A DNA stretch of 64,000 nucleotides from NCBI RefSeq assembly GCF_019457595.1, contig NZ_CP080419.1:4030001-4094000 (forward strand), read 5' to 3'. Each line of letters begins with the position of its first letter. Within the stretch, counting starts at the first letter, position 1. The position numbers and the translations under genes are program-made. The DNA is from Shewanella psychrotolerans. Its GTDB lineage: Bacteria; Pseudomonadota; Gammaproteobacteria; Enterobacterales; Shewanellaceae. Below are positions 55,292 to 64,000 of this stretch, in pieces. The notes below the pieces were generated by a model, which was given only the letters and a program-made list of their open reading frames with translations, did no database searches and was not told the DNA's origin.

Positions 55292-56716
55292 TTACTCAGA
55301 CAAAAGCTCTTGTGCGCGTTGGAGGGTGACTAACTCTTCTGAGTTGGTCGTGACCTTAAGTACATTCTCTATCTGTAACACTAAAGAATTCCACAACGGC
55401 GTGATGACTTCCAGCTCACGCTCGTTAGCTCGTTGCCGCGCCATCTTAAGCAGTGCAGCAGAACCGACCACATCGATACGGCCTAAAATACCATCAGCTA
55501 AAGCGATACTCAGCTCAATCATTGCAGGAACGCTATGTCCATACTTGATGACTTCTCGAAGATATCGCTCAGCAACGCTGAAGTCATCACCTAAGGTGTT
55601 TTCGTTATTGAGCATCTGCTGAGCACGATTTAGCATCGCATCCAGCTGACCTTGTTCTGCAGCCTCGGCCATCCACTGTTCACTCGCTAAAGGATCCGCA
55701 GTACATCCCTCTCCGCGAGCTAACATCAAGGCTAAATGATATTGTGCATGGGGGAATCCCGCTTGAGCTGCAGAGGAAATATAGTGATAGGCTTGTATAT
55801 AATTTGCCTGCTGGTAATAAAGCACGCCAAGATTTGCCATCGCCTCTGACTGATCTAAAGCAGCAGCGGCTTGCAGATAATGGAGCGCATCACTTTGACT
55901 CACTTCTATATGTTCGCCACCCACTAAGTAAAAATAACCCAGTAATGCCATCGCGTTGGCTACGCCAGCTTTAGCCGCTGCAACTATTGCATTTTCACCA
56001 GCGATTCTATCGACCTCTCCACTATATCCATGGAGCAAACTCACGCCATGCTCATACAATGCATCGACGTGATGAGGTGCTGCTTGCGCGAACCAGTATC
56101 CCGCCTGTTTAAAACTTTCATCGCTTTGGTTAACAACGTCAAGTTGTTGATCATTATCATCGAGGGCTTGCTCTTGCTCTCGTTGGATAAGCGCTCGAGT
56201 TTTAAGCGACATGCCGACTATGTATTGCGCCTCTGGATCATTTTCCATTACAGCCCGATAGCATAAATCGCGACCAGCAATAGAATCGAACGGCTCAAAC
56301 AGATATTGCGGCGGTTCACTTTGATGAAGATGCGCATAGAGATCGACCACTAATTTAAGCAAACGCTCAATAGAACGCTCAGCGATCTCTTGGAGCGCTT
56401 GTGTGGTCAAATGATATTTTTCAGGGTGAGCACCGCGGTTGCCATCACCGCGCAGTCGATGTAAAGCTCGAGTAACTCGAACATTAATCACTCGCTCTTT
56501 ATTTAGCGTTTCAATGCGGTCGTATAGATTGGGGCTATCAAAAACAATGTGTTGCGACTTAGCCAGACACTCTGTCAACTTATGGGTAAAACTACGAATA
56601 TGCAGTAGTGCTTGAGTCGGAACATCTCGCACATAACTTTTAGCAATCCGATAATCTTCGCCAAGTTCAGGGGATAATTGCGTAACAAGTTGGGTATCTG
56701 TCAACACGATTCGCAC
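55292..56716 (-). CDS. DUF4145-like protein with Sel1 repeats
   Basis: 474-aa cytoplasmic protein. The N-terminal part (about 1-130) resembles DUF4145 (RDVPTQALLHIRSFTHKLTECL, RALHRLRGDGNRGAHP). From about 150 onward there are tandem Sel1-like helical repeats, e.g. GVANAMALLGYFYLVGGEHIEVS, SEAMANLGVLYYQQANYIQ and PHAQYHLALMLARGEGCTADP. DUF4145 is often linked to restriction or defence enzymes, but here it comes without a nuclease or methylase. The repeats suggest a protein-binding scaffold. Function unknown. Confidence 0.7.
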   Translation of the reverse strand: MRIVLTDTQLVTQLSPELGEDYRIAKSYVRDVPTQALLHIRSFTHKLTECLAKSQHIVFDSPNLYDRIETLNKERVINVRVTRALHRLRGDGNRGAHPEKYHLTTQALQEIAERSIERLLKLVVDLYAHLHQSEPPQYLFEPFDSIAGRDLCYRAVMENDPEAQYIVGMSLKTRALIQREQEQALDDNDQQLDVVNQSDESFKQAGYWFAQAAPHHVDALYEHGVSLLHGYSGEVDRIAGENAIVAAAKAGVANAMALLGYFYLVGGEHIEVSQSDALHYLQAAAALDQSEAMANLGVLYYQQANYIQAYHYISSAAQAGFPHAQYHLALMLARGEGCTADPLASEQWMAEAAEQGQLDAMLNRAQQMLNNENTLGDDFSVAERYLREVIKYGHSVPAMIELSIALADGILGRIDVVGSAALLKMARQRANERELEVITPLWNSLVLQIENVLKVTTNSEELVTLQRAQELLSE

Positions 56717-56771
56717 TCCGATAAAATGACAAATAGGGTCTGATGTTCAGACCCTAAAAACGCCAGAGTCG

Positions 56772-57485
56772 TTAAACTTGCTCGTCGATATTCGGGCGAG
56801 AAACCATATATAAACGGAATAAGGCCACGTTAACAAACAAGCCAAAGAAGGCCACTATCACCTCAACAATCAACATTAAAGGTAAGCCCACATTTTCTGC
56901 AAGGCTGGATAAAGCACCACCAAATAATGAAAATGGAATATAAATCATTAATAGTAATAGTGTTTTAAATACGATAGGCCCACTAAATTTAAAACTACCT
57001 TTAATTGCTGTCAGCGGTGTTAAACGCTCTACAACCACCATAAAGTTTACATAGGCCAAACGCGCAAATATGTAAATGCTCATCACTAAGCCAATCAACC
57101 ACAATGGTCCAAACGCGGCAAACAACATCACTGGCGCGATAATCGCCATACCAGAGAAAACCCCAGCAAGAAGTAAACCGGGAACAAAACTGAAACTGGT
57201 CTTTAAAATCATCGCATTTGATGGTTCATGACCATGTGATCTCACTTCCATAAACAGAGTTAAAGAAGCAATTAACACAGAAAATACAAGTAACAACACT
57301 ATCATGGCGACCATATGTGAGGCGCCAAATTGTGGGTTTTCGAGATCGGCACTGTTAATCTCCATCCCTAACCACATTTGAATACCAACCTGAATAAATA
57401 GAATCGGCACCGTCAGAATTGCTAACTGACTAATATGATTGCGAAAGAAGTTATATGCTTCGGTCAAAATCGCTGATAATGACAT
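56772..57485 (-). CDS. YciC/UPF0259 family inner membrane protein
   Basis: 237-aa integral membrane protein with about six hydrophobic helices. The N-terminus (LTEAYNFFRNHISQLAIL) and the C-terminal LFRLYMVSRP match the UPF0259 family, whose E. coli member is YciC (247 aa), of unknown function. I chose the ATG at 57485 (MSLSAIL), which has GGAAAG upstream; the longer frame adds 44 residues with little homology. Divergent from the DUF2780 gene. Confidence 0.78.
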   Translation of the reverse strand: MSLSAILTEAYNFFRNHISQLAILTVPILFIQVGIQMWLGMEINSADLENPQFGASHMVAMIVLLLVFSVLIASLTLFMEVRSHGHEPSNAMILKTSFSFVPGLLLAGVFSGMAIIAPVMLFAAFGPLWLIGLVMSIYIFARLAYVNFMVVVERLTPLTAIKGSFKFSGPIVFKTLLLLMIYIPFSLFGGALSSLAENVGLPLMLIVEVIVAFFGLFVNVALFRLYMVSRPNIDEQV

Positions 57486-57649
57486 AGGTCTTTCCATTAG
57501 ATAATTGTAAACCAACCAGTAAGTCGGACAGGATACCGAAATTTCATATTTAATGCACAACAGATGTCTAAAAATAGATACAAAATCTAGACCTAATTGC
57601 GCTAAAATAACTGTCAAATTTGGAAGTTTTCACCATAGGATGGCTATAA

Positions 57650-58168
57650 ATGAAATTATCCACCGTTGTTCCCGTGTTACTCGCAACTCTGCTCCTAAAT
57701 GCTCCCGTTTCAGCAGGATGGTTTGATGACCTCACTAAAAAAGAGGAAACAAAGCCCGTTGCAGCTCAAACAGAGAATAACGACCTCGTAGGCTCTGTGA
57801 TGTCTCAGTTAGGTTTAAATCAATCGCAGGCAGAAGGTGGGCTTGGAAGTCTACTCACTCTGGCAAAATCAACCCTCGGTAGTGATAGTTTTGCTCCCAT
57901 AGCCAGTGCGATTCCAGGAATTGATAGTTTATTAGGTGCAGCTCCAACCCTAGACAATGATTCAGGTATGTCCGGATTATTATCAAAGGCAGGCGACTTA
58001 GGTTCATCTTTACAAGGTGGCGCTCAAGTATACGACTCATTTGAAAAACTCGGTATTTCAAAAGAGCTAGCCAAACCAATGGTTGATATTGTTAAAGGTT
58101 ATCTTGACGCCAATGCGGGTGAAGGTACTACTGACTTACTCATGCAAGGCCTAGGTGCTATTTTATAG
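57650..58168 (+). CDS. Secreted DUF2780 protein
   Basis: 172-aa exported protein of the DUF2780 family (found in Vibrio and relatives). The signal peptide covers about 1-22 (MKLSTVVPVLLATLLLNAPV, cleavage VSA-G). The mature region has Gly-rich low-complexity helical segments (QAEGGLGSLLTLAKSTLGSD) and the conserved C-terminus ELAKPMVDIVKGYLDANAGEGTTDLLMQGLGA. Role unknown. It is followed by a strong terminator. Confidence 0.78.
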   Translation: MKLSTVVPVLLATLLLNAPVSAGWFDDLTKKEETKPVAAQTENNDLVGSVMSQLGLNQSQAEGGLGSLLTLAKSTLGSDSFAPIASAIPGIDSLLGAAPTLDNDSGMSGLLSKAGDLGSSLQGGAQVYDSFEKLGISKELAKPMVDIVKGYLDANAGEGTTDLLMQGLGAIL

Positions 58169-58191
58169 TCCCTTCTTTGCTTGCTGTTATA

Positions 58192-58229
58192 TGAAAAAGA
58201 GTTCATCTGATTAAGATGAACTCTTTTTC
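58192..58229. terminator. Strong bidirectional terminator
   Basis: GAAAAAGAGTTCATCT/AGATGAACTCTTTTTC hairpin with a 6-base loop after the DUF2780 gene; T-run on both strands. Confidence 0.92.
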
Positions 58230-58272
58230 ATTATCAAGTTCTAAAAAAACATGAGACTCAAATAGGGCATGA

Positions 58273-58734
58273 ATGATGATCGCAAAACTAAAACAATTTC
58301 TCACCTCTCACATCGAGCCTATCTCCGCAGAGGAGCAGGCCAAACATCTACACCTAGCAGCCATAAGCCTATTATTAGAAGTGGTCTACGCCGATGAAAC
58401 CCTAGATGATAAGGAGGCCAAACTACTACCAGAGATGCTAGCGGCTTCGCTATCATTAAATCCCAATGAAATTGCAACCTTAATAGAAGAAGCCAAAACC
58501 ATTCAAGGTAGTTCGACCTCTCTCTATGAATTTACCAATGAGATAAACTCACAATGCTCTATCGAACAGAAACAGCAACTGATCCTGGCAATGTGGAAAC
58601 TTGCTTATGCTGATGGAGCGCTTTGTCGTTATGAAGACCAGATAATACGCCGTACTGCGGAGCTATTACATTTAAAGCATAGCGAATTGATACAGATGCG
58701 CAATGCCGCGATATCAGGCCAACCAAATGGATAG
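58273..58734 (+). CDS. TerB-like co-chaperone-type protein
   Basis: 153-aa cytoplasmic helical protein of the TerB/DjlA N-terminal-like family. Two repeats of the acidic motif VVYADETLDDKEAKLLPEML and LAYADGALCRYEDQIIRRTAELL, which bind divalent metal in TerB, are clear. No other tellurite-resistance genes are nearby, so a tellurite role is not implied. It is convergent with the HDOD gene, only 15 bp between stops. Confidence 0.8.
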   Translation: MMIAKLKQFLTSHIEPISAEEQAKHLHLAAISLLLEVVYADETLDDKEAKLLPEMLAASLSLNPNEIATLIEEAKTIQGSSTSLYEFTNEINSQCSIEQKQQLILAMWKLAYADGALCRYEDQIIRRTAELLHLKHSELIQMRNAAISGQPNG

Positions 58735-58749
58735 GATAAGTAGGGTAAA

Positions 58750-59574
58750 CTAAGTTAATAAAACAGCCATTTCAAAACCTTTACCTCGCTGTTCGCTAAG
58801 TTTATCGACTAACCCTGTAACATCTAACCTTATCCCTAGGCTCACCCCCTTAGCAAAAAGAGAGCTGGCTTGTTGATCTTCCGGCACATCAGGCCAATGC
58901 TTGATTACCCAATAGGCTAAACATATTAAGGCGGCATAAGAAGAAAATGGATCTGCTGATTGAGGATTTCTCTGATACATCACGCCCGCAATAAGTACAG
59001 ATGAAAACTTCCAGTTTTGAGCTAAAAGTGCGGCAAGCTCATGCGACTGAAAACCTAGCTGAGCCTGTTCAACCTCTCCTTTATCGGCTCCGGCTTCAAC
59101 CGCGGCATGAATAATACTAGCGGCATTTGGCTCTAATAAAACAATCAGCAAATCGCCAATGTCATGAATAATCCCACAAGTAAACGCGGTATCACTAGCG
59201 GAACTACAATGCCTTGCTAGCTCTTGCGCAGTAATAGCCACTTCAAACGTATTTCCCCAAAACTTTTCGACATTAATCTCTTCTACTTTTGGTAAGGCAC
59301 TAATAACCGCAGAAGCAATCACCAATGTTTTAACGGTTTTTATTCCTAATCGAATCACCGCCTCTTCAATAGATGATACTTCGCGACTCCGCCGGTAATG
59401 AGCTGAATTAGCAAGCCGTAACACCCGCATTCCAATTAATGGATCTTGACCTATCTTTGCCGAAATCTCCGTTACAGAAGCCTCTTCTTGGTTAACGGTT
59501 TCAAGCAGTTCACTAATAGCCTTAGGGAGCCTAGGTAGTTCATCTATATGATTGAGCAGCGTTACATTGATCAT
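58750..59574 (-). CDS. HDOD-domain signalling protein
   Basis: 274-aa protein made almost entirely of an HDOD domain (about 10-210). The start, LPRLPKAISELLETVNQEEASVTEISAKIGQDPLIGMRVLRLANSA, is characteristic. HDOD proteins are non-enzymatic HD-related domains used in chemotaxis, stress and c-di-GMP-related regulation; the partner is usually unknown. A partial HD-like pair HDIGD is visible in GIIHDIGDLL. It stands alone. Confidence 0.85.
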   Translation of the reverse strand: MINVTLLNHIDELPRLPKAISELLETVNQEEASVTEISAKIGQDPLIGMRVLRLANSAHYRRSREVSSIEEAVIRLGIKTVKTLVIASAVISALPKVEEINVEKFWGNTFEVAITAQELARHCSSASDTAFTCGIIHDIGDLLIVLLEPNAASIIHAAVEAGADKGEVEQAQLGFQSHELAALLAQNWKFSSVLIAGVMYQRNPQSADPFSSYAALICLAYWVIKHWPDVPEDQQASSLFAKGVSLGIRLDVTGLVDKLSEQRGKGFEMAVLLT

Positions 59575-59966
59575 TCTTACTCACTATATCTGCCAGATAG
59601 TAGATAAAACATAGACTAAAAAACATCTCACAAGGATATCAAAAGGAGTTATATCGTGAAAAACTCACCAGAACGCCAGTGATACCAATGAGTATAAAGA
59701 TGTGATCGCTCAGCGACGATTTAGCACTAAAGATTAGCGCTGATGAGGTCTTGTATGTAGGGAACATACAAGACCTCACAAGGGAATAACCATTCCACCA
59801 TCCATTGCCTTGAATGAGTTGCCAAGAAACACGCTGAGTCGATCATTTTGATACTGATTGGTATACGTTTTTAATGAACAAGCCAGCGCCCGCTCGTGCA
59901 GTGGGCGTGTGATGGCAAGGACAAACTTAACACTGGGTTATTGTTCTTGAGATTTAAATGTCCATC
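59575..59966. other. Intergenic region containing the full MITE-like element
   Basis: 392 bases between the HDOD gene (start side) and the exporter gene (stop side), mostly occupied by the 184-bp element at 59682-59865. Nothing else recognised. Confidence 0.6.
59682..59865. mobile_element. MITE-like element, full copy with central palindrome
   Basis: 184 bp with no ORF. Ends are imperfect inverted repeats of about 34 bp (ATACCAATGAGTATAAA... against the reverse complement ATACCAATCAGTATCAA...; both reach CTCAGCG). The centre is a perfect 14-bp palindrome arm, GAGGTCTTGTATGT and ACATACAAGACCTC, with a 5-base loop (59745-59777). Partial relatives lie at 7841-7936, 20461-20514 and 28764-28840. 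I see no obvious target-site duplication. Confidence 0.8.
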
Positions 59967-61229
59967 TTAAAGATTAGTTAAGGCAATATTTTTACGGACA
60001 TGGTGAGTCTTTTGCCACCACAGTAAAGGCGCAACAACAACAGTCAATGAAACGGCGTAGAGCATATTCGCTCCTAACGCGATGGCCATCATCAGGCAAA
60101 ACAACACGCCACAAACCACTAACGGCAGATAACGCTTTCTAAGCAGTTTTGCTGCGGCCAGCATTGCTGCAAAATAGATGATGACAAAAATACCGTTAGT
60201 CCAGGCAATCAAATGCTCAAGTTCTTGACCAAACAGGTAGGTAAGTACGATAACTCCAGCCATGGTCAACAATACCGCTGTCAGCGCTCTTACGGGGACT
60301 CGATGTTGATTAAGTTGATCGAAATAACGTGGCAATACACCTTCACGGCTAAAGCTCCAAATCAATCTAGCGACACTGGCGGTATAGACATTTACCGTTG
60401 ATAAGCCGCCCGCAATGCCAAGCACTCCGATGATCTGTGCGCCATAACCACCAACGAGCTGGTCAAAAGCAACGACCATAGCTAAACCATCGGTTGGCGG
60501 CACAAATAATAACAGGAGGGTACAGGCAACATAAACGAGTCCGACTAGGACGGTGCCAATAATCATTGAGGGTAACATGTCTCTATTTGGATTTTTGAAA
60601 TCACCAGCAAGATGGGTCATCGCTTCTATGCCGAGAAAACTCCAGAAAGCGATACCTGCCGCTGCCATCACTAAGCTCATATCACTACCAGCCGCAGGAA
60701 CGGCAAGCTCAAGGTCGCTCAACTTTGCCCCACCAGCACCAAACATGACCACCACAACTGTGACTATCGCGATCGTTAAGGCAAATTGCAGCTTGGCAGA
60801 AACTTGAATACCCCTGAGATTGATTGCCAGCAGCACAACCAACAGCATCAACTCGGTCAGCACTTGCTTCCAGCCCGATAGCGGAACCAGCTCATTAACG
60901 AACTGAAACGTCATCATAATTGCAGCGGGTGCACCAAGGGGAACCACCAACAGAAAAATCAAACCTATTGTTCGACCTGCGGTGCGACCAAAGGCCTTTT
61001 CGACAAAATAAGCAGGCCCAGCAGCATGGGGAAACACACCCGCAAGACGACCAAATACCAAAGTGACAGGAATAATAGCCAAGGTCAGTAATATCCAGGT
61101 AAGCAATGCGCCCGACCCAGCTAATGCGATGGTCATCTGCGGGAGAATGAACACCCCTGTACCTAACAAAGTGGTGGCCATCAAACCTGCGCCCTGCCAA
61201 CGACCTATGGAGCCTTGGATCTGGTTCAT
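59967..61229 (-). CDS. yjeH: YjeH-type amino acid exporter (APC family)
   Basis: 420-aa APC-family transporter with about 12 helices. E. coli YjeH (418 aa) exports methionine and branched-chain amino acids, and the N-terminus GRWQGAGLMATTLLGTGVFILPQM with the SGALLTWI segment fits that family. It is divergent from an Lrp/AsnC regulator (158 bp between), which likely senses an amino acid and controls it. The name is by family resemblance only. Substrate may differ. Confidence 0.82.
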   Translation of the reverse strand: MNQIQGSIGRWQGAGLMATTLLGTGVFILPQMTIALAGSGALLTWILLTLAIIPVTLVFGRLAGVFPHAAGPAYFVEKAFGRTAGRTIGLIFLLVVPLGAPAAIMMTFQFVNELVPLSGWKQVLTELMLLVVLLAINLRGIQVSAKLQFALTIAIVTVVVVMFGAGGAKLSDLELAVPAAGSDMSLVMAAAGIAFWSFLGIEAMTHLAGDFKNPNRDMLPSMIIGTVLVGLVYVACTLLLLFVPPTDGLAMVVAFDQLVGGYGAQIIGVLGIAGGLSTVNVYTASVARLIWSFSREGVLPRYFDQLNQHRVPVRALTAVLLTMAGVIVLTYLFGQELEHLIAWTNGIFVIIYFAAMLAAAKLLRKRYLPLVVCGVLFCLMMAIALGANMLYAVSLTVVVAPLLWWQKTHHVRKNIALTNL

Positions 61230-61387
61230 CTTCTCATCTACTAGGGTTATTAATCGCTTTAGTATAGACTGAGCCGCAGGTACAAACTGTCATACCATTC
61301 CGACGAAGCTATGCCGACAACCTGCATTTTAACGGAATTTCCACAATAAACCGACAATTCGTCGCCTTATTACAGAGAGAATGAATC

Positions 61388-61816
61388 TTGGACAAATTCG
61401 ATCAGGCAATCATCACCGCACTGAGACAAGATGCCAGACAAAGCGTTTCCAGTATCGCTGACACCGTGAGCCTATCTCGAAGCGCAGTGTCTGAGCGGAT
61501 CAAAAAACTCGAACAAACCGGTATTATTCGCGGCTATCAGGTTTTACTCAGTGAATCTCAAAAAGAGGGCGTTTCCGCTTATTTTGAGATCCAACATCGC
61601 TGTCCTCGCTGCGCCGATGTCGTACACGTGTTTCAATCAATCCCTGAAGTTGTCACCTGCCGCGGTATTACTGGCGATATGGATTTACTCGTCTATGTAC
61701 AAGCTGAGTCGATGCGGCGCTTACATGAAATTAGAGAGTACATCGACGCCCAAACCGATATCATCAAAATAAAAACCCATGTCGTAATGAGCGAGTGGAT
61801 CGATAATCAGGGGTAG
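61388..61816 (+). CDS. Lrp/AsnC family regulator, divergent from the exporter
   Basis: 142-aa regulator with an AsnC winged helix (DKFDQAIITALRQDARQSVSSIADTVSLSRSAVSERIKKLEQTG) and a RAM domain that contains the unusual pair HRCPRCADVVHVF. The start is a TTG at 61388; an ATG at 61381 is out of frame. GAGAGA lies 8-10 bases upstream of the TTG. By position it probably controls the YjeH-type exporter. The CxxC could bind metal or be redox-active, but that is inference. Confidence 0.83.
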   Translation: MDKFDQAIITALRQDARQSVSSIADTVSLSRSAVSERIKKLEQTGIIRGYQVLLSESQKEGVSAYFEIQHRCPRCADVVHVFQSIPEVVTCRGITGDMDLLVYVQAESMRRLHEIREYIDAQTDIIKIKTHVVMSEWIDNQG

Positions 61817-61935
61817 CTGTTTACGCTACTAAGTTAAGCCACGAACTTGGCTTTCATTAACAGTTTAGTGGCTTAGTTTCCCTTAAAGTTAAGTTCAAGA
61901 TAAACTAATACAATCATTACCTTGGCCAACCAATT

Positions 61936-63639
61936 ATGCAGATTGAAAAAACAGCCGAATTAAATCTACTTTGGGGTTCCCTCATTTTAGAAGAACTTGC
62001 ACGCCTCGGCGTTCAGCACGTGTGTATGGCGCCGGGTTCTCGCTCAACGCCATTAACTCTTGCGGCGGCAAAACAAACTAAATTAAAGCAACATCTGCAT
62101 TTCGATGAACGTGGATTAGCCTTTATGGCGCTGGGATTGGCTAAAGCCAGTTGTGCACCCGTGGCCATTATTACCACTTCTGGTACGGCTGTCGCTAATC
62201 TGTATCCGGCTATCGTCGAAGCTTGGTTAACTCAGGTGCCATTGATTGTATTGTCGGGCGACAGGCCACCTGAATTGCTCGATTGCGGCGCCAATCAAGC
62301 GATTGTTCAACCTGCTATTTTTGCCAACTATGCCAAGCAGGTAAATCTCCCGACACCGGATCTGAGCATTCGGCCAGAAGCCCTACTGACCACCTTAGAT
62401 GCGGCCATCGCTAACCAAACTCAGCCCGTGCATATTAACTGTATGTATCGAGAGCCGCTTTATCCTGACACCATGAGCGCCGACTTTAGCGACTATTTGA
62501 GCACGCTCGGAAATTGGCAACATACCTCATTGCCTTACACTCAATATGCTAGGACCCAAGTTGAAAGCGCACCAACACCCGATGCGCTAGCGAGGTTTGT
62601 CCATGGAAAAGGCGTTATCGTGGTCGGTACACTCGCGCCACAACAGCGTCCTGAACTTATTGTCGAGCTAGCACATAAACTTGGATGGCCAGTGCTGACT
62701 GATGCGCAATCTCAGCTGAGACAGCATGGTGCAACCATCGGCAATATCGATCAATTACTCTTGCTGCCCAAAGCCAAAGCATTATTGCAACAGGCCGATA
62801 AGGTATTAGTATTTGGTGGACGTTTGTTGTCTAAACGCCTGATTAACTACCTAGATGAGCAGAAATGGAAAAACTACTGGCAAGTATTACCCCTGCAGCA
62901 AAGGTTAGATCCAAGCCACAGTGCAAAACAGATCTGGCTAAACTCAGTAAGTTCATTTACCTCACTACCTTGGCAAAGATCATCTGAGGCCAACTGGGCC
63001 ACGCCGCTGATCGAGCTCAATGAAAGATTAGCCACTCTGTTTGAGCGGCAGATCGACCAAGGAGAGTTTGGTGAGGCGCAAGTTATCCGCGCCATTGCAA
63101 GTCAAACCGATCAACAATTGTTCATTGGTAACAGCTTACCCGTGCGGCTATATGATATGTATGCGCCAATCACAGCGATGGCATCCTCTGTCTACACTAA
63201 CCGTGGCGCATCGGGTATCGATGGATTACTGGCAACGGCATGTGGCATTGCCGCACATAAGAAACAGCCGACAACGCTTATCATTGGCGACCTGTCTCAA
63301 TTACATGATCTAAATTCGTTAGCGATCGCAGCCAAACAATCGAGCCCGTTAGTGATAGTGATCCTCAATAATGATGGCGGCAATATTTTCAATCTATTAC
63401 CTGTACCCGATGAGAAACTGCGTAGCGATTACTACCGGCTATCCCATGGTTTTGAGTTCGGTTACGGTGCAGCTATGTTCGGTATTGCCTATAACCAAGT
63501 CGATGATATTGTCAGCTTTAATGAGGTCTACCGTGATGCCCTCGCCCACCATGGCCCGTCAGTAATAGAGGTGAGTGTCGCGCAAGATCAGGCCAGTAAT
63601 CAGATAGCAAAAATCTCAGCATGGATAAGACAGAGCTAA
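61936..63639 (+). CDS. menD: Menaquinone biosynthesis protein MenD (SEPHCHC synthase)
   Basis: ThDP-dependent enzyme of 567 aa (E. coli 556) that joins isochorismate with the succinic semialdehyde-ThDP adduct of 2-oxoglutarate, the first committed menaquinone step. Motifs include [29 protein letters not shown] with the ThDP-activating Glu, and the ThDP/Mg site [13 protein letters not shown]...[12 protein letters not shown]. Menaquinone is needed for anaerobic respiration. Its last 19 bp overlap menH, so the two are transcribed together. Confidence 0.96.
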   Translation: MQIEKTAELNLLWGSLILEELARLGVQHVCMAPGSRSTPLTLAAAKQTKLKQHLHFDERGLAFMALGLAKASCAPVAIITTSGTAVANLYPAIVEAWLTQVPLIVLSGDRPPELLDCGANQAIVQPAIFANYAKQVNLPTPDLSIRPEALLTTLDAAIANQTQPVHINCMYREPLYPDTMSADFSDYLSTLGNWQHTSLPYTQYARTQVESAPTPDALARFVHGKGVIVVGTLAPQQRPELIVELAHKLGWPVLTDAQSQLRQHGATIGNIDQLLLLPKAKALLQQADKVLVFGGRLLSKRLINYLDEQKWKNYWQVLPLQQRLDPSHSAKQIWLNSVSSFTSLPWQRSSEANWATPLIELNERLATLFERQIDQGEFGEAQVIRAIASQTDQQLFIGNSLPVRLYDMYAPITAMASSVYTNRGASGIDGLLATACGIAAHKKQPTTLIIGDLSQLHDLNSLAIAAKQSSPLVIVILNNDGGNIFNLLPVPDEKLRSDYYRLSHGFEFGYGAAMFGIAYNQVDDIVSFNEVYRDALAHHGPSVIEVSVAQDQASNQIAKISAWIRQS

Positions 63640-64000
63640 TATTAGCCTCAAGTTGCTATGGCAATCCGTCAAAGCCTGCCCTGGTATTACTACATGGATT
63701 TTTAGGCGATAAGCAAGATTGGCAAGCATTAATGCCAAGCCTGAGTCAGCACTTTTATTGTGTCTGTCTCGATTTACCAGGTCATGGCAATAGCCCTAGC
63801 ATCACACTTGATAAGCCGGGGTTTATACAGGTATCACAACTGATTGAGCATACTCTTGCGGCACTTAATGTGTCTCGCTTCCACCTGCTCGGGTATTCAT
63901 TAGGTGGCCGCATCGCGCTGCATATTGTCCAGTTAATGCCAGATAAGATACTTAGCGTAACACTCGAATCTTGCCATTATGGTCTCGATAATCAGACGTT
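63621..64000 (+). CDS. menH: MenH (SHCHC synthase), partial, runs off the window
   Basis: The 5' end of an alpha/beta hydrolase starts at ATG 63621, overlapping menD by 19 bp, and stays open to the window's end (126 codons seen). Features are the oxyanion region [12 protein letters not shown] and the nucleophile elbow GYSLGGR (Ser expected catalytic). MenH removes pyruvate from SEPHCHC to give SHCHC. Placement directly after menD fits menDH operons. The end is not in this window, so the length is unknown. Confidence 0.88.
   Translation, partial: MDKTELILASSCYGNPSKPALVLLHGFLGDKQDWQALMPSLSQHFYCVCLDLPGHGNSPSITLDKPGFIQVSQLIEHTLAALNVSRFHLLGYSLGGRIALHIVQLMPDKILSVTLESCHYGLDNQT

Overview
The window looks like a chromosomal segment of a marine gammaproteobacterium, most likely Shewanella. 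I infer this from the gene set (rep, ubiK, ilvGMEDA with ilvY/ilvC, dsbA-srkA next to YihG-like acyltransferases, menD-menH), moderate GC and gene order. No database search was possible. Most of the window is ordinary core genome. The unusual material is in the intergenic DNA and in one broken regulator gene.

Layout. 0-9.5 kb: Rep helicase, UbiK, a PgpB-like phosphatase, an Lrp/AsnC regulator next to a sodium-symporter-family transporter, a secreted amidohydrolase, an Hsp20 chaperone and a small membrane protein. 9.5-20.5 kb: an aminotransferase, then the branched-chain amino acid locus. ilvG-M-E-D-A lies on the minus strand behind a leader peptide (ilvL, 17514-17609) and a classic attenuator hairpin. 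Next come ilvC and the divergent regulator ilvY. 20.5-28.3 kb: a diguanylate cyclase, a YtfL-type CBS protein, ComM, two tandem-repeat arrays, two YihG-like acyltransferases in tandem, and a second (type II) branched-chain aminotransferase. 29-33.4 kb: ZapB, YtfK, a candidate small RNA, DsbA, SrkA, two small genes, and an envelope protein with about 24 Glu-Pro repeats. 33.7-44 kb: a YgbA-type protein with a possible NsrR operator, an orphan membrane protein, an S9 peptidase, a SYLF protein, a PH-like protein, a thiol dioxygenase, a group II intron, a frameshifted LysR gene, TrmL and a secreted protein. 44-64 kb: paired M16 peptidases, a PilZ protein, a methyltransferase, a GGDEF-EAL protein, TapT, a Bcr/CflA efflux pump with divergent LysR, several small envelope proteins, an HDOD protein, a YjeH-type exporter with divergent Lrp, then menD and the start of menH.

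How the genes work together. The ilv genes cover the whole isoleucine/valine pathway, with attenuation of the operon and inducer control of ilvC by IlvY. A second BCAT at 27.2 kb and a YjeH-type exporter at 60 kb extend branched-chain amino acid handling. Two GGDEF proteins, one PilZ protein and one HDOD protein indicate c-di-GMP signalling. Envelope work is represented by DsbA, the acyltransferases, PgpB, and the M16 and S9 peptidases.

Main non-gene signals: (1) the heptamer TCGCCAG repeated four times at 2791-2818 is, up to rotation, the same heptamer whose duplication frameshifts the LysR gene at 42611-42624; (2) 14 perfect copies of another heptamer (24756-24853) stand next to four copies of a 93-bp unit (24885-25256), whose degenerate fifth unit runs into the ribosome-binding region of an acyltransferase gene; (3) a MITE-like repeat family has one full 184-bp copy (59682-59865) and three partial copies (7.84, 20.46 and 28.77 kb); (4) a group II intron whose protein lacks a visible endonuclease domain; (5) a candidate two-hairpin small RNA at about 29779-29842. 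I saw no tRNA, rRNA, CRISPR array or prophage.
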